The notes under the pieces were generated by a model. That model ran no database searches. It was not told the origin of the DNA and saw only the letters and a program-made list of their open reading frames with translations. Below are positions 1 to 7,102 of a stretch of 12,409 nt of DNA, piece by piece (position 1 is the first letter of the stretch; each line of letters opens with the position of its first letter). The translations under genes and the position numbers were made by a program. This DNA is from CAYMOV01 sp964392085 (GTDB lineage Bacteria > Oederibacteriota > Muellerivitia > Muellerivitales > Muellerivitaceae), in NCBI GenBank assembly GCA_964392085.1, contig CAYMOV010000076.1, forward strand, positions 1 through 12,409, read 5' to 3'.

Positions 1-2201
1 TCGGTGCGCATCTTCAGGTCCTCCCCCAAAAACGCCAGCTTCGACGTGGGCAGTTGGAAGGTCACGGTCTTGGTCTCTCCGGCTTTCAGCACCACGCGCT
101 GGAAGTCCTTCAACTCGCGGATCGGGCGGTCCATGCTGGCCGCGATGTCCTGGATATAAAGCTGGACCAGTTCCTCGCCGTCCCGGTCGCCGGTGTTGGT
201 GACGTCCACCGAGATGGGCGCTGTCCCGCCGAGCTTCACCTGCGCGGGCACCACCAGGTTCGAGTACTTGAAGGCGGTGTAGGTCAGGCCGTACCCGAAG
301 GGGAACTGCGGGGTCCAATGCACGTCGATGTACTTCGAGGTCCACTTCTGGGCGCCGCCGTTGCCCTCCTGGGGCGGGCGGCCGGTGTTGTGGCGGGCGT
401 AGTAGATGGGTTCCTGCCCCACGACCCGGGGGAAGGTCACCGTCAAACGGCCGGTGGGGGCGTAGTCGCCGAAGAGGACGTCGGCGATGGCCGGGCCCGC
501 CTGCAAGCCGAGTTGCCAGGCTTCCACCAGCGCCGGGGCGTTCTCCGCGACCCAGGGGATCGCCAGGGGACGGCCGTTCATCAGCACCACCACCACGGGC
601 TTGCCGGTGGCCACGATTTTCTCCACCAACTCCTCCTGCCGTCCCGGCAGGCCGAGGTTCGTCCGGGCGGCGGCCTCGCCGCTCATCCAAGCCGCCTCAC
701 CCACGGCCAGGATGACCGCGTCGGAACCCTTGGCCAGCTTGACGGCCTCTTCCAAGTCCTTGTCCTCGGCCTTGGCGTTCACGGTATTTGAAAGGAACTC
801 GCAGCCTTGCGCCGTGACGAACTGGGTCTTGGGTGAGGCGGCCCGCAGTCCGGACAAAAGGGAAATGACGTCCTTGGCGTCGCCCTTGCCGGACCAACTC
901 CCCAACAGGTCCTTCTGGTCGTCGGCCAAGGGACCGATCACCGCGACCTTCTTGAGGTTCTTCGCGAGGGGAAGGGTTTTCTTTTCGTTACGCAGGAGAA
1001 CGATGGACTTGCGGGCGGACTCGCGGGCCAGGGCCTCGTTATCCACGGTCAGGAAGGCGCCCTGTTCCTTCTCGGGGTCGGCCAGGGGGTGGTCGAAGAG
1101 GCCCAGCTTGTACTTCACCCGCAAGACCCGGCGGACCGCCTGGTCGATCAGGCCCACGCGCAGTTTGCCCGACTTCACCAACTGCTCCAGGTTGCCGTCG
1201 TAGCACCAGCCCTCCATCTCCATGTCCACGCCGGCCCAGAGGCCCTTTTGCGCGGCCTCGGCCTTGTCGGCCGCGTAGCCGTGGTCGATGAGCTGTTCCA
1301 CCGACGCCCAGTCCGACACCACGAAGCCCTGGAAGCCCCACTCGCCCCGGAGGATTTCCGAGAGGGTGTGGCGGTTGCCGGAGGCGGGGATGCCGTCCAT
1401 GTCGTTGAAGGCGCTCATGAGGGTCATCACACCGGCGTCCACCGCGGCCTTGAAGGGCGGGAGGTAGGTCTCGCGGAGGGTGTGCTCCGAGATCTCGGTG
1501 TAGTTGTACTCGCGGCCACTCTCGGCGGCGCCGTACCCCACGAAGTGCTTGGCGCAGGCCGCGAAGCCCGGCACGGACTGGAAGCCCTTGACCCGGGCGG
1601 CGGCGAAGAGACTACCCACGTAGACGTCTTCCCCGGCGGCCTCGGCGATGCGGCCCCAACGGGCGTCATGCGCGATGTCCACCATGGGGGCGAAGGTCCA
1701 GTTGAGCCCGGCCGCGGAGGCCTCGCGGGCCGCCATGGCGGTGGTGCGCTCGGCGAGCGCGGGGTCGAAACTGCAGGATTCCGCCAAGGGAATCGGGTAG
1801 ATCGTCCGGTAACCGTGGATGACGTCGAACCCGAAGATGAGGGGGATCTTGAGGCGGCTCGCCAAGGCGGCCTTCTGGACCTCGTTGACCGAATCGGCGC
1901 CGGTGAAGTTCAGGAAGGACCCGATGCCGCCCTCGCGGGCCTTGTCCAAAAGCTCCTGGCGGTGTTCATTGCCCCAGCCCGAATTGGACTGGACCAACTG
2001 GCCGATCTTTTCCTTCAGGGTCATCTTGGCCATGAGGACGTCGATCTTCTTCTCGATGGCGGGGGTGGTGAGGACCGCGTCCCGGGCGACGGCGCGCGCG
2101 GGGGCTTTGGCCGTCGGTTTGGTTTTCGTGGTGGGGACTTGGGCCGCCATTGCCAAGGGCAGGGTGGCCGCCAGGAGGAGGATGAGGAGTGTCTTTTTCA
2201 T
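1..2201 (-). CDS. bglX: Glycoside hydrolase family 3 beta-glucosidase (BglX-like), exported, 3' end cut by window edge
   Basis: This gene encodes a retaining beta-glucosidase that releases glucose from the non-reducing end of cello- or other beta-gluco-oligosaccharides, most likely in the periplasm. The 733 visible residues begin with a signal peptide (KK followed by a hydrophobic run, cleavage near residue 20 after AMAA). A Pro/Ala/Thr/Lys-rich linker follows to about residue 45. The GH3 N-terminal barrel carries DVIHGYRTIYPIPLA at 126-140, KHF at 218-220 and the nucleophile motif VVSDW with Asp297. The GH3 C-terminal alpha/beta domain and the start of the fibronectin III-like domain follow. 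E. coli BglX is about 765 residues, so roughly 30 residues lie beyond position 1. The start is supported by GAGAGG seven bases upstream. It stands alone on its strand, separated from the GH9 gene by a scaffold gap. Other beta-glycosidase specificities, such as xylosidase, are possible. Confidence 0.95.
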   Translation of the reverse strand, partial: MKKTLLILLLAATLPLAMAAQVPTTKTKPTAKAPARAVARDAVLTTPAIEKKIDVLMAKMTLKEKIGQLVQSNSGWGNEHRQELLDKAREGGIGSFLNFTGADSVNEVQKAALASRLKIPLIFGFDVIHGYRTIYPIPLAESCSFDPALAERTTAMAAREASAAGLNWTFAPMVDIAHDARWGRIAEAAGEDVYVGSLFAAARVKGFQSVPGFAACAKHFVGYGAAESGREYNYTEISEHTLRETYLPPFKAAVDAGVMTLMSAFNDMDGIPASGNRHTLSEILRGEWGFQGFVVSDWASVEQLIDHGYAADKAEAAQKGLWAGVDMEMEGWCYDGNLEQLVKSGKLRVGLIDQAVRRVLRVKYKLGLFDHPLADPEKEQGAFLTVDNEALARESARKSIVLLRNEKKTLPLAKNLKKVAVIGPLADDQKDLLGSWSGKGDAKDVISLLSGLRAASPKTQFVTAQGCEFLSNTVNAKAEDKDLEEAVKLAKGSDAVILAVGEAAWMSGEAAARTNLGLPGRQEELVEKIVATGKPVVVVLMNGRPLAIPWVAENAPALVEAWQLGLQAGPAIADVLFGDYAPTGRLTVTFPRVVGQEPIYYARHNTGRPPQEGNGGAQKWTSKYIDVHWTPQFPFGYGLTYTAFKYSNLVVPAQVKLGGTAPISVDVTNTGDRDGEELVQLYIQDIAASMDRPIRELKDFQRVVLKAGETKTVTFQLPTSKLAFLGEDLKMRT

Positions 2202-2208
2202 GGGTAAA

Positions 2209-2236
2209 CCTCTCGTATCAGGGTGCGGTGATTTTA
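2209..2236 (-). promoter_or_regulatory. RBS and probable -10 of the GH3 gene
   Basis: On the minus strand GAGAGG (2214-2209) lies seven bases before the ATG and fixes the start. A TAAAAT hexamer (2236-2231) about 30 bases upstream of the ATG is a plausible -10 box. The best -35 at 17-base spacing is poor (TAGTTT). Any operator further upstream would lie in the adjacent gap. Confidence 0.5.
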
Positions 2237-2262
2237 GACTAGAAGACGGCCAAAAACTATTT

Positions 2263-2362
2263 NNNNNNNNNNNNNNNNNNNNNNNNNNNNNNNNNNNNNN
2301 NNNNNNNNNNNNNNNNNNNNNNNNNNNNNNNNNNNNNNNNNNNNNNNNNNNNNNNNNNNNNN
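2263..2362. other. Scaffold gap 1 (100 N)
   Basis: A run of exactly 100 N lies between the GH3 promoter region and the 3' flank of the GH9 gene. The round length indicates a gap of unknown true size. The stretch 2202-2490 holds no gene outside the gap, only the GH3 promoter region on one side and short CACCAAG-type repeats on the other. Whether a gene is hidden in the gap cannot be seen. Confidence 0.97.
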
Positions 2363-2389
2363 GGTTGTGAATCCATCAAAGGTTTTGCC

Positions 2390-2423
2390 TTCTTTGTGAA
2401 CTTGGTGACCTTGGTGGTGAAAA
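2390..2423 (-). repeat. CACCAAG-type 9-nt repeat array, copy 1
   Basis: Read on the minus strand, this is TTTTCAC followed by three 9-base units: CACCAAGGT, CACCAAGTT and CACAAAGAA (plus coordinates 2408-2416, 2399-2407 and 2390-2398). The 23 bases at 2401-2423 recur exactly at 2455-2477. It resembles the short dispersed CACCAAGG/CACGAAGG intergenic repeats seen in many environmental bacterial genomes. Its function is unknown. It lies 27 bases from gap 1. Confidence 0.75.
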
Positions 2424-2452
2424 TCGCCTTTTCTTTACATTCCCTATCGCAT

Positions 2453-2477
2453 TTCTTGGTGACCTTGGTGGTGAAAA
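2453..2477 (-). repeat. CACCAAG-type 9-nt repeat array, copy 2
   Basis: This is the second copy of the element, 54 bases from the first and 13 bases downstream of the GH9 stop codon. It has two 9-base units (plus 2462-2470 and 2453-2461) after the same TTTTCAC lead-in. Bases 2455-2477 are identical to 2401-2423. Both copies have the same orientation relative to GH9. Confidence 0.75.
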
Positions 2478-2490
2478 ATGTAGTTGTTGC

Positions 2491-4212
2491 CTAAGGTTTT
2501 AGCGTTTCCAATGTCGATGCTAAAACGAACACCAACGGCGCGTTCCAGTTGATGGCCACCTCGTTTCCCGCGTAGGAGCCCTGCGCATCCACCCAACAAA
2601 GGGCCGGAGGGGTGTCGGCCGGGAGGGGCCGAAGCACGGGGTCCTGTTTACCGACGTTGGGGCCGCCCGAAAGCAAACCCGGCCAAGGCGCCGTGAGGCC
2701 GTTGCTGGGCCGGTGGTGGGGATGCATAAAAGGGTGGGACCCCAACCCCGTGACCCAGGAGACGCCGAAGGGGTTCCGTCCCAGGACGTAATGGAGGTTC
2801 TCCAGGGCCGCGTCACGGAATTCCTCGCGGGGTTCCATCCGGTCGGCCATCAACAGCATGACCGAGTAATTCAGCGCGACCGAGTTCGAGCCCCAGATGA
2901 AGTTGTGGGTGGTGAGGCTCTGGAGCGCGGGGCTCTTGGAGGTGCGGTCCGCGATCTTTTCGGCGGCCTCGAGGGTGGCCTTCCGGATGGCGGATACCGT
3001 GCCGGGGTCCGCGTCGCTTCGGCCCGAGAAGGCGTAGGCCCAATAGCCCAGGGCGGCCACTTGGGACCAGCCGAAGGGGTTTTCGGCGTCGAACAGCCCG
3101 GGACCCCGCTGGGCGACCTGGTTCTTCACGAGGCGCGCGTAATTCTCCCCGCCGGTGGCACGCCAGAGTTCCGCGGCCGCCCACAGCCTCTCGTCCGAGC
3201 AGTCCCGGTCCCCGTAACCGCCGGTCCGGACGTTCGGGGGATTCGAGAAGTTGACGTTGGGATAGAGGTCGAGCCAGTTCCAGGTCCTCTCGGCGGCCCT
3301 CAGGCACTTATCCGCGAAGGCCCGGTCGTAGGGCCGATAGATCCGCGACGCGGCCGCCATGACCGCCGCGAAATCGGTGGTGGCGGCGGAGCTCTTGAAG
3401 GGAGCGGACCCGGTGCCGATGAAATACCGCTTATCATGGTCGGCCTCGGGCCGGATGAAAGGGCAGAAGGTCTCCGAGGTCAACTTGTGCCAGACCCCGC
3501 CGTCCTGGTCCTGCATCTCCAGCATCCAATCCAGGTTCCACTTGATCTCCGCCAGGAAGTCCGGGATTTTCCCGCCTGACTCGGGGATCTCCAAAGAAAG
3601 TCCCTTCAGGCGGTCTCCGTAGAACTCCCAGGCAACCAGCAGGGTGCCGGTGGTGATGCCCGAGTTGACCACGTACTTGCCGAAATCACCCGCGTCATGC
3701 CAGCCCCCCACGGCTTTCTTGAACCCCTTTCGGCCCGAGGAGGGGTGGAAGAAGCCGTCCTTCAGGTGGCAGGCATCGTGGGTATAGCCGGGGAATTTGG
3801 GCCCCAGGTCCACCCGGATGCCGCAACGCTGGCCGTAATAGGACCGCATAGATAGGAAGGTGGCGTAGCGGTAGGCATCCGCTCCGACCCTGAATGGGTC
3901 GCTGACGCCCCCGCCGGTGGTTTCCAGGACGTAGGTGCCCGGTTGGGTGAGGGCGGAAAAATCGGCCTGTCGGGTGATCCGGCCCGAATCCGGATCCTTC
4001 CGTCGGGGTCCGAGTTTTCCCGAATAGAGGGGAAGGCCCGTGGAACGGTCCAGCACCCGGAAGGAGTCCCGGGTCGCGCCCTCCACGAGCGCCAACTTGG
4101 GGGCGTCCGGGAGGTATCCGACTTGGTCGAGCCGGACGGCTGAGTGGGCGTTCGGGGTGAGTGAAAGAATCGATGTGAATGCGATGGGCGTCATCCATTT
4201 AAAAAGTTTCAT
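2491..4212 (-). CDS. Glycoside hydrolase family 9 cellulase with N-terminal Ig-like (CelD_N) domain, exported
   Basis: This encodes an inverting beta-1,4-glucanase (endoglucanase or exo-acting cellodextrinase) of 573 residues. A signal peptide spans about residues 1-25 (NAHSA then VRLDQ). An Ig-like domain covers about 26-108, starting with the typical VRLDQVGYLPDAPKLALV. The GH9 (alpha/alpha)6 domain fills the rest. GGWHDAGDFGKYV at 169-181 contains the DAGD catalytic-base aspartates (Asp173, Asp176). LGRNPFGVSWVTGLG with the HPHHR histidines lies at 478-501. The general acid Glu551 sits in GNEVAINWNAP. All key residues are intact and the length suits the single-module, Ig-first GH9 subgroup. 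There is no carbohydrate-binding module or dockerin. No Shine-Dalgarno precedes the ATG. Divergent from a sugar ABC importer and near a GH3 gene, it probably supplies oligosaccharides to that importer. Endo or exo mode and exact glucan cannot be told here. Confidence 0.95.
   Translation of the reverse strand: MKLFKWMTPIAFTSILSLTPNAHSAVRLDQVGYLPDAPKLALVEGATRDSFRVLDRSTGLPLYSGKLGPRRKDPDSGRITRQADFSALTQPGTYVLETTGGGVSDPFRVGADAYRYATFLSMRSYYGQRCGIRVDLGPKFPGYTHDACHLKDGFFHPSSGRKGFKKAVGGWHDAGDFGKYVVNSGITTGTLLVAWEFYGDRLKGLSLEIPESGGKIPDFLAEIKWNLDWMLEMQDQDGGVWHKLTSETFCPFIRPEADHDKRYFIGTGSAPFKSSAATTDFAAVMAAASRIYRPYDRAFADKCLRAAERTWNWLDLYPNVNFSNPPNVRTGGYGDRDCSDERLWAAAELWRATGGENYARLVKNQVAQRGPGLFDAENPFGWSQVAALGYWAYAFSGRSDADPGTVSAIRKATLEAAEKIADRTSKSPALQSLTTHNFIWGSNSVALNYSVMLLMADRMEPREEFRDAALENLHYVLGRNPFGVSWVTGLGSHPFMHPHHRPSNGLTAPWPGLLSGGPNVGKQDPVLRPLPADTPPALCWVDAQGSYAGNEVAINWNAPLVFVLASTLETLKP
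2496..2526. repeat. Inverted repeat at the 3' end of the GH9 gene
   Basis: GTTTTAGC (2496-2503) and GCTAAAAC (2519-2526) form an 8-bp inverted repeat with a 15-base loop, lying within the last codons of GH9. There is no T-run after it on the minus strand, so it is a weak candidate for a 3'-end mRNA hairpin rather than a standard terminator. Confidence 0.35.
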
Positions 4213-4218
4213 GGCCGC

Positions 4219-4224
4219 ATTATG
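4219..4224 (-). promoter_or_regulatory. Possible -10 of the GH9 gene (leaderless type)
   Basis: CATAAT on the minus strand, a five of six match to the -10 consensus, ends six bases before the GH9 ATG. No Shine-Dalgarno lies between them. If used, transcription would start at or within one base of the start codon. The -35 at normal spacing is poor. Confidence 0.35.
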
Positions 4225-4292
4225 TCGGGGCGTCGGACGGATCGTTGTCCTGGAATAGGGGGGAAGGTAGGATTTTTTTGGCGGAGGGAGGT

Positions 4293-4309
4293 GGGCCGAA
4301 TTTCGGCCC
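4293..4309. promoter_or_regulatory. Perfect 17-bp palindrome in the divergent promoter region (candidate operator)
   Basis: GGGCCGAA-T-TTCGGCCC is an 8-bp perfect inverted repeat around one base. It lies 81 bases upstream of the GH9 ATG and 30 bases upstream of the proposed -35 of the ABC operon. Its position between divergent glucanase and sugar-importer genes suits a shared regulator site. No regulator gene for it is in the window. A hairpin in a transcript is the alternative reading. Confidence 0.45.
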
Positions 4310-4338
4310 GGATTCAGGGGTTTTTGGGGTTTTTCACG

Positions 4339-4367
4339 TTGACGGTCCCCACCCCCTATGACATACT
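4339..4367 (+). promoter_or_regulatory. Sigma70-type promoter of the sugar ABC operon
   Basis: TTGACG (4339-4344) and CATACT (4362-4367) are 17 bases apart, a good housekeeping-sigma match. Transcription would start near 4374, giving a leader of about 170 bases before the GTG start. A CCCC-GTTTT-GGGG inverted repeat (4371-4383) sits on the predicted start site and could be an operator or an early hairpin. The rest of the intergenic region (4213-4546) shows no coding signal. A minor CUUCG-loop hairpin is possible around 4461-4475. Confidence 0.5.
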
Positions 4368-4534
4368 TGTCCCCGTTTTGGGGTTGGAATCACGCTTTTC
4401 CCGCGCATTTACCCTCTTAAAGACGTGGTTGCCGTCGAACTTTCCCGCCTGGACCTCAGGGGCTTCGTCCCTCAGGCAAACTGGGTGGGACCAAGGGTCG
4501 GGATCGTTTCGGTTGGTGAAGCCTTTTCGAACTC

Positions 4535-4540
4535 GGGAGG
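4535..4540 (+). promoter_or_regulatory. RBS deciding the GTG start of the binding-protein gene
   Basis: GGGAGG lies six bases before the GTG at 4547. The next in-frame ATG would remove the lipoprotein signal, so this RBS supports the unusual GTG start. Confidence 0.8.
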
Positions 4541-4546
4541 CCATTT

Positions 4547-5848
4547 GTGAATCGATTTAAGCGTGGTGGGTTGTTCTTGGTGGGCCTGTTGTTGATCGTC
4601 GGCGCGTTCGGCCTCTATGCCTGCGGCAAACGCGGCGAGGGCGCCAACCTCAAGATTTCCTCCTGGGGCGACTTGCAGGAAAACCAGATCCTGGTGGACC
4701 TGATCGCCGAGTTCGAGAAAGCCAACCCGACCATCAAGGTTGATCTCCAACGGATCCCCTTCGGTGAGTACACCACCAAGCTCCTGACCCAGATCGCCGC
4801 CGGGAGCGCCCCCGACGTCATCTTCGTGGAGACGAACAACTTCGTCGACATGTACCTCCGGGACGCCTTCGAGCCCCTCAACCCCTACATCCAGGCCGAT
4901 AATTTCAGCCTGGCCGACTACTACCCGCAGGTCCTGGACCGGTTCACGGCCAACAACAACGTTTACGCGATCCCCCGGGACACCGCCCCGATCTGCGTGA
5001 TCTACTACAACAAGAAGGCTTTCGACGCAGCCAAGTTGCCCTACCCGAGCGACGATTGGGATTGGGCGCAGTTCCTGGCCGACGGCCAGAAGCTCGTGAA
5101 GAAGGACGCCACCGGCAAGGTCACCCAGTGGGCCTTCATCGACGACTGGACCATGTGGGAACCCTGGCTGTACTCGGCCGGCGGCAAGTGGGCCGACGAC
5201 GTGAAGAAGCCCACCAAGTGGGTGGTCGCCGAGGACCCCGGTTTCGTGGCCGGTGTCCAGTTCCGGGCCGACCTGATGCACAAATATAAGGTGATGCCGG
5301 CGCCCTCCAGCCTGTCCTCCATGGGCGGCATGGGGACCTCGGACCTGTTCGAGAACGGCACGGTGGCCATGTTCCTGTCCGGCCTCTGGAAGACCCCGTC
5401 GTTCCGCGACCACATCAAGAACTTCAACTGGGACATCGCCATGTTCCCCAAGGGCCCGACGGGCGTCCGCGCCTTCGGCACCGGGGGATCGGGCTACGGC
5501 ATCCTGAAGTCCTCCCAGCACAAACAGGACGCTTGGAAGCTCATCAAGTACATCGCCGGGATCGCCGGCGCCAAGAAGCTGGCCCAGACCGGCCTGGCCC
5601 AACCCGCCATGATCTCGGTCTCCGACAGCCCCGACTTCCTCGACGGGAAGGACCCGAAGAACAAGAAGATGGTGCTCGAGGCGGTCAAGTACGTGAAGTA
5701 CCAGCCCATGGCGAAGAACACCTCCGAGGTGTTCTACGGCGTGATCAACCCCGTCCTGGACAAGGTGTGGAACGGCACTTTGACCGCCGCGCAGGCGGCC
5801 GAGATCTTGAAGCCCGAGCTGGCCACGAAGCCGCCCATCACCCAGTAA
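4547..5848 (+). CDS. ABC sugar importer, extracellular solute-binding lipoprotein (family 1)
   Basis: This encodes the substrate-binding component of a carbohydrate ABC importer, 433 residues. A lipoprotein signal peptide ends in the lipobox LYAC with Cys26, so the mature protein is tethered to the membrane. The mature part begins LKISSWGDLQE and follows the MalE/UgpB-type family 1 fold: LLTQIAAGSAPDVIFVE near residues 82-98, a YAIPRDTAPICVIYYNKKAF stretch in the hinge region, and a Trp/Gly-rich C-terminal lobe. Aromatic clusters (DDWDW, DDWTMWEPWLYSAGG) are typical of sugar stacking sites. It is first in an operon, 33 bases before the MalF-type permease. The neighbouring GH9 and GH3 genes suggest cello-oligosaccharides or a related beta-glucan fragment as ligand, but that is inference. 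Specificity cannot be read from the sequence. Confidence 0.93.
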   Translation: MNRFKRGGLFLVGLLLIVGAFGLYACGKRGEGANLKISSWGDLQENQILVDLIAEFEKANPTIKVDLQRIPFGEYTTKLLTQIAAGSAPDVIFVETNNFVDMYLRDAFEPLNPYIQADNFSLADYYPQVLDRFTANNNVYAIPRDTAPICVIYYNKKAFDAAKLPYPSDDWDWAQFLADGQKLVKKDATGKVTQWAFIDDWTMWEPWLYSAGGKWADDVKKPTKWVVAEDPGFVAGVQFRADLMHKYKVMPAPSSLSSMGGMGTSDLFENGTVAMFLSGLWKTPSFRDHIKNFNWDIAMFPKGPTGVRAFGTGGSGYGILKSSQHKQDAWKLIKYIAGIAGAKKLAQTGLAQPAMISVSDSPDFLDGKDPKNKKMVLEAVKYVKYQPMAKNTSEVFYGVINPVLDKVWNGTLTAAQAAEILKPELATKPPITQ

Positions 5849-5866
5849 GCGATCCGTAGAAATTTT

Positions 5867-5871
5867 GGAGG
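5867..5871 (+). promoter_or_regulatory. RBS of the MalF-type permease gene
   Basis: GGAGG lies ten bases upstream of the ATG at 5882, in the 33-base spacer after the binding-protein stop codon. Confidence 0.75.
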
Positions 5872-5881
5872 CATTGTCCGA

Positions 5882-7036
5882 ATGGCGACTTTAACCCCGT
5901 TGCGCCGCAAGGAAGCGATCAGCGCCTACCTGTTCATCGCTCCCTTCCTGTTGTGGCTCATCTTTTTGATGGGAGGGCCCATCCTGGCCGCCTTCTTCCT
6001 CTCGTTCTGCGAGTGGGACCTGATCGGCCAGCTGCATTACGTGGGCTTCCACAACTTCAACGAGATGTTCGGGTTCGCCAAACTGACGTCCGTCCACCAG
6101 ATCATCACCCAGGGCCCGGTGACCCTGACCAGCATCACGACCAACGCGGGGGCCGTCCTGACCCTGCCGTCGCCCTCCGTCTTCCAGGAACCGGCGACGT
6201 TGGCGGTGCTTCAGGGCGGGCCCAGCGGGGTGATGATCCAGAACCTGGCGACGGTGCACGGGTTCCTGGGCTTCCTCCTGAAGACTTTCGGGTTCACGCT
6301 TCTGCCGAACGACCCCCGGTTCTGGTCGGCCATGTACAACACGGCCTATATCACTTTCCTATCCGTGCCCATCGGGATGGTGTTGTCCGTGGTGGTGGCG
6401 TTGCTCATGAACCAGAAGCTGAAGGGGATCGAGGCCTACCGCGCCATCTATTACCTGCCGTCGGTCCTGGGTAGCGGAGTGGCCATGGCGGTCCTTTGGA
6501 AGTGGATCTTCAACGCCGACTCGGGGCTCCTGAACTATTTCCTCTCGATGATCACCGGCATCCCCATCAGCGAGTGCCCGAAGTGGCTGGCCAGCGAGGC
6601 TTGGGCCAAGCCGGCCCTCATCATCATGGGGTTCTGGAACGTCGGGTCCGGCATGATCATCTACTTGGCCGGGTTGCAGGGGATTCCCCAGACCCATTAC
6701 GAGGCCGCGGAAATCGACGGGGCCAACCTATGGCAGCAATTCTGGAACGTCACGCTCCCCGGCCTCTCGCCGGTCATCTTCTTCAACCTCATCATCTCGA
6801 TCGTCTTCTCGTTCCAGATCTTCAACCAGGTGTACGTCATCACCGACGGGTTGGGCGGCCCGGCCGATTCGACCCTCGTGATGGTCCTTTACATCTACCA
6901 GAAGGCCTTCAAGTACTACCAATACGGTTACGCCTCGGCGCTGTCCCTGGTGCTGTTCGCCGTGATCATGGTGGCCACTTGGGTCCAGTTCAAGTACTCG
7001 AAGTGGGTGCATTACGAAGGCGAACTGAAGAAGTGA
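5882..7036 (+). CDS. ABC sugar importer permease, MalF/UgpA type, with enlarged first periplasmic loop
   Basis: This encodes an inner-membrane permease subunit of 384 residues in the binding-protein-dependent transport family. The first membrane helix is at about 13-42. The core helices run from about 151 to the C-terminus. The cytoplasmic EAA loop that docks the ATPase is EAAEIDGANLWQQFWNVTLP at 274-293, with the conserved Gly280. Typical UgpA-type proteins have about 290-310 residues and pass quickly from the first helix (ending SFCEWDLIGQ...VGFHNF) to DPRFW. Here about 78 extra residues (roughly 64-141, rich in Thr, Ser, Gly and Val) lie between these points, on the periplasmic side. The reading frame is open throughout, so this is not a frameshift. 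It pairs with the MalG-type permease downstream. No ATPase gene follows, so a shared MsiK/MalK-type ATPase is expected elsewhere. Confidence 0.93.
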   Translation: MATLTPLRRKEAISAYLFIAPFLLWLIFLMGGPILAAFFLSFCEWDLIGQLHYVGFHNFNEMFGFAKLTSVHQIITQGPVTLTSITTNAGAVLTLPSPSVFQEPATLAVLQGGPSGVMIQNLATVHGFLGFLLKTFGFTLLPNDPRFWSAMYNTAYITFLSVPIGMVLSVVVALLMNQKLKGIEAYRAIYYLPSVLGSGVAMAVLWKWIFNADSGLLNYFLSMITGIPISECPKWLASEAWAKPALIIMGFWNVGSGMIIYLAGLQGIPQTHYEAAEIDGANLWQQFWNVTLPGLSPVIFFNLIISIVFSFQIFNQVYVITDGLGGPADSTLVMVLYIYQKAFKYYQYGYASALSLVLFAVIMVATWVQFKYSKWVHYEGELKK

Positions 7037-7066
7037 CCTTTTCGATTTGAGGCCGTGAAACGCATC

Positions 7067-7082
7067 CCCCGCCCCGGCGGGG
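7067..7082 (+). other. GC-rich hairpin between the two permease genes
   Basis: CCCCGC (7067-7072) pairs with GCGGGG (7077-7082) around a CCCG loop. No T-run follows, and the next gene's RBS starts seven bases later. It is better read as an mRNA-stabilising or translation-tuning hairpin within the operon than as a terminator. Confidence 0.5.
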
Positions 7083-7088
7083 AACACC

Positions 7089-7092
7089 GAGG
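7089..7092 (+). promoter_or_regulatory. RBS of the MalG-type permease gene
   Basis: GAGG lies ten bases before the ATG at 7103, just downstream of the GC-rich hairpin, in the 66-base spacer between the permease genes. Confidence 0.6.
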
Positions 7093-7102
7093 TTAAAAAA
7101 GA

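Noticed and set aside
1089..2207. Long plus-strand open frame (372 codons) opposite the GH3 gene
   Set aside because: It is antisense to a gene with intact catalytic motifs and has a composition (Gly, Val, His, Asp, Leu) typical of mirror frames in GC-rich DNA. It matches no family I know and has no RBS.
2401..2477. Two identical 23-base repeats separated by a short spacer, as a CRISPR remnant
   Set aside because: There are only two copies, with no dyad, no further units and no cas genes nearby. The internal 9-base periodicity points to a different kind of intergenic repeat.
4472..5602. Long minus-strand open frame opposite the sugar-binding protein gene
   Set aside because: It is antisense to a full-length lipoprotein gene with a clear RBS and lipobox. 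The translated frame looks like a GC-bias mirror.
7067..7082. Terminator between the two permease genes
   Set aside because: The hairpin has no T-run after it, and the downstream RBS and partner permease gene follow at once, so the operon most likely continues.
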